Both the position numbers and the translations under genes were made by a program. From Lachnospiraceae bacterium (GTDB taxonomy: Bacteria > Bacillota > Clostridia > Lachnospirales > Lachnospiraceae), in contig JAFWWB010000072.1 of the NCBI GenBank assembly GCA_017518185.1, forward strand, positions 1 to 64,000: DNA of 64,000 bases, read 5' to 3'. The notes beneath the pieces were generated by a model, which made no database searches, was not told the DNA's origin, and saw nothing but the letters and a program-made list of their open reading frames with translations. How positions within the stretch are numbered: position 1 is the first letter of the stretch; each line of letters starts with the position of its first letter. Positions 59,787 through 64,000 of the stretch are shown here, one piece after another.

Positions 59787-62700
59787 AGATACTGAACGAG
59801 CCATTAAAAGATATAGAGTGGTTTGAAGAGGCCGCCGGACGCATAGCCGCCGGTGAACGGATCCGTATTGCCGGAAGCGCCGATTCCCACAGACTCCATC
59901 TCATGGATGCCCTTAAGACTGAGGGGCGTCCTCTTCTGATACTCACCTGGTCCGAGAGACGGAGCAGGGAGATCTGCGAGGAATTCTCCTTTTACGACAG
60001 GGAGGCCTGCGTATATCCTGCAAAGGACCTGATCTTCTACCAGGCGGATATCAACGGAAGGGAAGCTGCCACCGAAAGACTGAAGGCGCTGAAGCTTATG
60101 CGCTCCGACAGTCCCTGCAGCGTCGTTACCACCATTGATACCCTGCTGGGCTGCTGCATGCCTCCGGAGATACTCGAAGCTGCGGCGGTGGACATACATA
60201 AGGGCAGCATCATAGACACGAAGGCCATCGCGATGAAGCTCACCGCGATGGGCTATGAGAACAATTACCAGGCGGAATCGCCGGGGCAGTTTTCCATCCG
60301 GGGAGGGATAATAGATATCTATGACCTTACGGCAGAGAACCCCGTCCGCATCGAGCTCTGGGGAGACGAGGCGGATTCCGTAAGGAGCTTCGACGCCCAG
60401 AGCCAGCGCTCCATCGAGGAGCTGGAAAAGGTGCGGATATATCCTGCTTCGGAGCTGATACTGACCGAAGAGCGGAAGCTTGCCGGCTTCAGGCGCATCG
60501 AAGCCGATATGAAAAAGCAGATGGGGATATTCCGGGAGGCCGGACAGAACGAGGAATACCGCCGTCTCAAGATAAGCCTGGAGGAACTGGAGGCGGCCCT
60601 CATCGACGGCATGGGAGGCATCAATCTCGAGAGCTATCTCAGGTATTTCTACGAGGATACCGTAAGCTTTCTTTCCCTTTTCAGGAACAGGCCCGTCATC
60701 ATGCTGGATGAGCCGGCAAGGCTCCTTGAACATGTCCGCGGGGTGCTCGCGGAATTTACGGAGAGCATGAGCCACAGGCTGGAGAAGGGCTATCTCATCC
60801 CGGGACAGCTTAAGCTGCTCAAGTCCGAGGAGGAGCTCATACACGATCTGTCTTCCTATCCCGGAGTACAGTTCAATGCACTGGAAGGCGCTGCGGGGAT
60901 GTTCGGAGGCGAGAAGGAATACTCCCTCTTCGCCAGGACACTTTCTTCGTTTAACGGCAGCTTCAGCACCCTGGTACGGGATCTGAAGAAGCTGAAGAGC
61001 GAGGGAAACAGGATAGTCATACTTTCGCCATCGAGGACAAGGGCAAAGCGTCTGGCGGAGGATCTCGCAAACGAGGAGATCGTGGCCGCCTATACGGAGA
61101 ACAGCGAAAAGATACTGCAGAGGGGTGAGATCGTCACCTTCTACGGCCGCATACGCAAGGGCTTCAGCTATCCCGGCATTGGCTTTACGGTGATAGCGGA
61201 GACGGATATCTTCGGTTCCGAGAGGAAGCGCGGCAGGAAGAAGCCGAAGTTCAGCGGCGGCGTTAAGATAAAGGACCATGCCCAGCTCCACATTGGGGAC
61301 TATGTCATACACGAGAACTACGGCATAGGCATATACCGCGGTATAGAAAAAGTGGAAGTGGAGCATGTGGCCAAGGACTACATGAAGATAGAATACAGGG
61401 ACGGGGGTAACCTCTATGTGCTGGCCACCTCCCTGGATATGATACAGCTCTATGCCGATAAGGATTCCAAGAAGCCGAAGCTCAACAAGCTGGGGACCCA
61501 GGAGTGGAACAGGACAAAGTCAAAGGTCCGGGAAGCCGTGGGCGGAGTGGCGAAGGAGCTGGTGAGCTTATATGCCGCCAGGAGCAGCAGGGAGGGCTAT
61601 CATTACGGCCCGGATACCGTGTGGCAGAAGGAATTCGAGGAGATGTTCCCCTACGAGGAGACGGAGGACCAGCTTGCCGCCATCAACTCCACCAAGGATG
61701 ACATGGAGAGCGGAAAGATCATGGACCGCCTGATCTGCGGCGATGTGGGCTTCGGAAAGACCGAGGTGGCCATACGCGCGGCCTTCAAGGCGGTGCAGGA
61801 TGGGAAGCAGGTGGCTTACCTGGTGCCCACCACCATACTGGCGGAGCAGCATTACAACACCTTCAGGGAGCGCATGTCGGGCTATCCCGTACGGGTGGAG
61901 ATGCTCTCACGCTTCCGTACTCCGGGGCAGATAAAGCAGACGCTGACCGACCTGAAAAAGGGGCTGGTGGATATAGTCATCGGCACACACAGGCTCCTGT
62001 CGAAGGATGTGGAATACAAGGATCTGGGACTTCTCGTCGTCGATGAGGAGCAGCGCTTCGGCGTGTCCCATAAGGAGAAGATAAAGCAGCTGAAGGAGAC
62101 GGTAGATGTCCTGACCCTTACGGCCACGCCCATACCCAGGACGCTCCATATGAGCCTGGTGGGCATTAGGGATATGAGTCTTCTCGAAGAGCCTCCCAGG
62201 GACAGGCAGCCCATACAGACCTTCGTCTGCGAGTACAACGAGGAGATGGTGCGTGAGGCCATCCGCAGGGAGCTGGGCCGTGGAGGCCAGGTCTACTACG
62301 TTTATAACAGGGTGGAGAGCATACAGGAGATGAGCGCCGAGGTGTCGAAGCTGGTGCCTGAGGCAAGGGTGGCCTTTGCCCATGGCCAGATGAACGAGAG
62401 GGAGCTGGAAGACATCATGCTCTCCTTCATCCACCGGGAGATAGACGTGCTGGTATCTACCACAATAATAGAGACCGGACTTGACATACCCAATGTCAAT
62501 ACCATGATAATACACGATTCCGATAAGATGGGGCTTTCCCAGCTCTACCAGCTGAGGGGCCGTGTGGGCCGCTCCGACAGGCTGAGCTACGCCTTCCTTA
62601 TGTACCGCCGCGACAAGGTGCTGAAGGAGGTGGCTACCAAGAGGCTTACAGCCATCCGGGAGTTCACCGAGCTGGGCAGCGGCTTCAAGATCGCCATGAG

Positions 62701-63310
62701 GGATCTTGAGATAAGAGGCGCCGGCACGCTTCTTGGAAAGCAGCAGCACGGACATATAGAGAGCGTGGGCTACGATCTGTACTGCCGCATGCTGGAGGAC
62801 GCGGTGAGGACCGAAAAGGGCGGGGCTGCCGCGCCGGAGGGTTCGTGCACCGTGGATCTGGATGTGGATGCTTTCATTCCCGAGGAATACATAGTAAACG
62901 AGATACAGAAGCTGGATATATACAAGCGCATTGCCGCTATTCAGAACAGCGAGGATGCGGATGCCATGCGGGATGAGCTGAGGGACCGTTTCGGAGAGCT
63001 TCCGGAAAGAGTATCAAACCTGCTGGCCATAGCCCTTATAAAGGCGGAAGCCACTGCCCTCTTCATCAAGGATATACGGGGACGGGCGGGACGCATACGC
63101 ATTCAGATGGACCGCAATGCCCCTGCGGAGGTAAGGAACATCCCCCTGCTCATAAACGAATATGCGGGCAGCCTTAAGATGACGCCCGGACCTGCACCTG
63201 AATTCAATTACAGCTATGATATAGAAGGGCTTGCGGAGCAGGACGAAAAAATGCTGCTGTCGGAGACAGCAGCACTTGTGGATAAGTTCAATATGCTTTA
63301 TGCGAAATGA
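59783..63310 (+). CDS. mfd: Transcription-repair coupling factor
   Basis: The 1175-residue protein matches Mfd in length and order. The UvrB-homology region covers about 1-350. The RNA polymerase interaction domain lies near 495-570 (IGDYVIHENYGIGIYRGIEK). The RecG-like translocase follows with ICGDVGFGKTEVAIRAAFKA, VVDEEQRFGVSHKEKIKQL, TLTATPIPRTLHMSLVGIRD, STTIIETGLDIPNVNTMIIH and QLRGRVGRSDR. A C-terminal TRCF domain ends it. It removes stalled RNA polymerase and recruits UvrA to lesions. Confidence 0.97.
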   Translation: MKILNEPLKDIEWFEEAAGRIAAGERIRIAGSADSHRLHLMDALKTEGRPLLILTWSERRSREICEEFSFYDREACVYPAKDLIFYQADINGREAATERLKALKLMRSDSPCSVVTTIDTLLGCCMPPEILEAAAVDIHKGSIIDTKAIAMKLTAMGYENNYQAESPGQFSIRGGIIDIYDLTAENPVRIELWGDEADSVRSFDAQSQRSIEELEKVRIYPASELILTEERKLAGFRRIEADMKKQMGIFREAGQNEEYRRLKISLEELEAALIDGMGGINLESYLRYFYEDTVSFLSLFRNRPVIMLDEPARLLEHVRGVLAEFTESMSHRLEKGYLIPGQLKLLKSEEELIHDLSSYPGVQFNALEGAAGMFGGEKEYSLFARTLSSFNGSFSTLVRDLKKLKSEGNRIVILSPSRTRAKRLAEDLANEEIVAAYTENSEKILQRGEIVTFYGRIRKGFSYPGIGFTVIAETDIFGSERKRGRKKPKFSGGVKIKDHAQLHIGDYVIHENYGIGIYRGIEKVEVEHVAKDYMKIEYRDGGNLYVLATSLDMIQLYADKDSKKPKLNKLGTQEWNRTKSKVREAVGGVAKELVSLYAARSSREGYHYGPDTVWQKEFEEMFPYEETEDQLAAINSTKDDMESGKIMDRLICGDVGFGKTEVAIRAAFKAVQDGKQVAYLVPTTILAEQHYNTFRERMSGYPVRVEMLSRFRTPGQIKQTLTDLKKGLVDIVIGTHRLLSKDVEYKDLGLLVVDEEQRFGVSHKEKIKQLKETVDVLTLTATPIPRTLHMSLVGIRDMSLLEEPPRDRQPIQTFVCEYNEEMVREAIRRELGRGGQVYYVYNRVESIQEMSAEVSKLVPEARVAFAHGQMNERELEDIMLSFIHREIDVLVSTTIIETGLDIPNVNTMIIHDSDKMGLSQLYQLRGRVGRSDRLSYAFLMYRRDKVLKEVATKRLTAIREFTELGSGFKIAMRDLEIRGAGTLLGKQQHGHIESVGYDLYCRMLEDAVRTEKGGAAAPEGSCTVDLDVDAFIPEEYIVNEIQKLDIYKRIAAIQNSEDADAMRDELRDRFGELPERVSNLLAIALIKAEATALFIKDIRGRAGRIRIQMDRNAPAEVRNIPLLINEYAGSLKMTPGPAPEFNYSYDIEGLAEQDEKMLLSETAALVDKFNMLYAK

Positions 63311-63320
63311 CGGCGCAGTA

Positions 63321-64000
63321 TCAAAGGTCGTAGTATAAAGCAAACTCCATGGGATGGGGCAGCCTGGCGATCTTTGATGCCGCAGCCTTCTCCCGGCCGA
63401 TGAGCTGCTTCAGCAGTCTTTCGGGGAACACGCCGCCGGCAGTGAGATAATCGTGATCCTTCTCGAGCTCTGCTATTGCTTCGTCCAGCGAAGCGGGAAG
63501 CCCGGTGAGCTTTGCCTTCTCCTCTTCAGAGAGGGTATAGAGATTGAAGTCGTAAGGCCCCCAGCCTTTCTCATGGGGATCTATCTTATTCTTTATCCCG
63601 TCCAGACCGGCCATAAGGATGGCGGCATAAGCGTAGTAGGGATTGCAGGTGGCATCCGGATTCCGCAGCTCGAAGCGCTTGCTCTCGGGAGACTTGGCGT
63701 AAGCGGGGATACGGATGACGGCGCTGCGGTTGCTCATCGCATAGCCTATGGTCACAGGGGCTTCGAAGCCCGGCACCAGTCTCTTGTAGGAGTTGGTGGA
63801 GGGATTGGTTATGGCACAGAGCGATCTTGCGTGGGAGAGCAGGCCGCCCATGAAGTAATGTGCTTCCCGGCTCAGCTGTGCATAGCCGTCTTTATCGTAG
63901 AAGACGGGCTGTCCGTCTTTAAAGAGCAGCATGTGCACATGCATTCCGCTGCCTGCCTCCGAAGCCAGCGGCTTGGGCATGAAGGTGGCAGTGATGCCGT
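63321..64000 (-). CDS. glnA: Glutamine synthetase type I, 3' part (5' end beyond window)
   Basis: The frame is open from the stop at 63321 to the window edge, giving about 226 C-terminal residues. Motifs are ATFMPKPLASEAGSGMHVHM, ITNPSTNSYKRLVPGFEAPV, RSAVIRIPAYAKSPESKRFE, LRNPDATCNPYYAYAAILMA and a C-terminal helix. The adenylylation-site region is not the enteric type, as expected for the short GlnA (GSI-alpha) of Gram-positives. It makes glutamine from glutamate, ammonia and ATP. It converges with mfd, with a gap of only ten bases and no terminator. Confidence 0.95.
   Translation of the reverse strand, partial: GITATFMPKPLASEAGSGMHVHMLLFKDGQPVFYDKDGYAQLSREAHYFMGGLLSHARSLCAITNPSTNSYKRLVPGFEAPVTIGYAMSNRSAVIRIPAYAKSPESKRFELRNPDATCNPYYAYAAILMAGLDGIKNKIDPHEKGWGPYDFNLYTLSEEEKAKLTGLPASLDEAIAELEKDHDYLTAGGVFPERLLKQLIGREKAAASKIARLPHPMEFALYYDL

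Noticed and set aside
59804-61366. 520-codon open frame on the minus strand
   Set aside because: Antisense shadow of mfd with no recognisable motif or ribosome site.
1-64000. CRISPR arrays, insertion sequences, tRNA or rRNA genes
   Set aside because: No regularly spaced repeats, transposase motifs or tRNA/rRNA sequences were recognised on either strand by reading; a dedicated scan was not possible.

Overview
The window reads as chromosome of an anaerobic, Gram-positive gut-type Clostridia, most likely a Lachnospiraceae. The basis is the paired glgC/glgD genes, mecA, spoVG, a dnaD-dnaC replication operon, an oxygen-independent (cbi-type) cobalamin cluster, cytoplasmic mannan-degrading enzymes and many lipoproteins. 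This is inferred from gene content; no rRNA or tRNA gene was found to settle it.

Bases 1 to about 9,500 are an accessory region with many broken genes. It starts with a cut-off membrane acyltransferase and continues with a zinc-ribbon protein preceded by a gene remnant, a metallophosphoesterase, an XRE repressor, two macro-domain proteins, a membrane methyltransferase, a Gp37/Gp68 (DUF5131) protein and a helicase IV-type helicase. Remnants of a VWA gene and a surface-type gene, palindromes and small coupled ORFs lie between them. Deletion and gene turnover look recent.

Bases 9,600 to 15,450 hold an ABC transporter behind a promoter with two tandem operators, then larE, a GH26 mannanase and ybaK. 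Bases 15,490 to 35,370 are one cobalamin locus behind a B12 riboswitch and terminator. Its gene order is an exported CbiK-type chelatase lipoprotein, a BtuF-like binding lipoprotein, btuC, an ABC-ATPase/cobyric acid synthase fusion, cobT, cobU, cobS, cobC, cbiB, cobD, cbiC, cbiD, cbiF, cbiG, cbiH, a cbiJ-cbiE-cbiT fusion, cbiA and a small Cys-rich protein. Two genes carry lesions: cbiK has an in-frame TAG and cbiD a one-base frameshift. No cbiL is present.

Bases 35,400 to 44,600 carry a Sel1-like protein, a membrane glycosyltransferase, an HD-domain protein, a NUDIX hydrolase, a GH2 beta-mannosidase and a GH36 alpha-galactosidase. With the GH26 enzyme, these point to intracellular breakdown of imported galactomannan oligosaccharides.

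Bases 44,600 to 64,000 are mostly core genes: degV, mecA, proS, a PucR-type regulator, a lipoprotein, a sugar nucleotidyltransferase, queT with a preQ1-I riboswitch, prs, dnaC, dnaD, murC, glgC, glgD, spoVG, pth, mfd and the 3' part of glnA. Regulatory DNA is rich here: palindromes over the degV and mecA promoters, two probable leaderless promoters, and DnaA boxes next to the dnaD promoter.

The most unusual feature is the exported chelatase and binding-protein pair. They seem to share an extra beta-rich domain and sit under B12 riboswitch control with an importer whose ATPase is fused to a biosynthetic enzyme.
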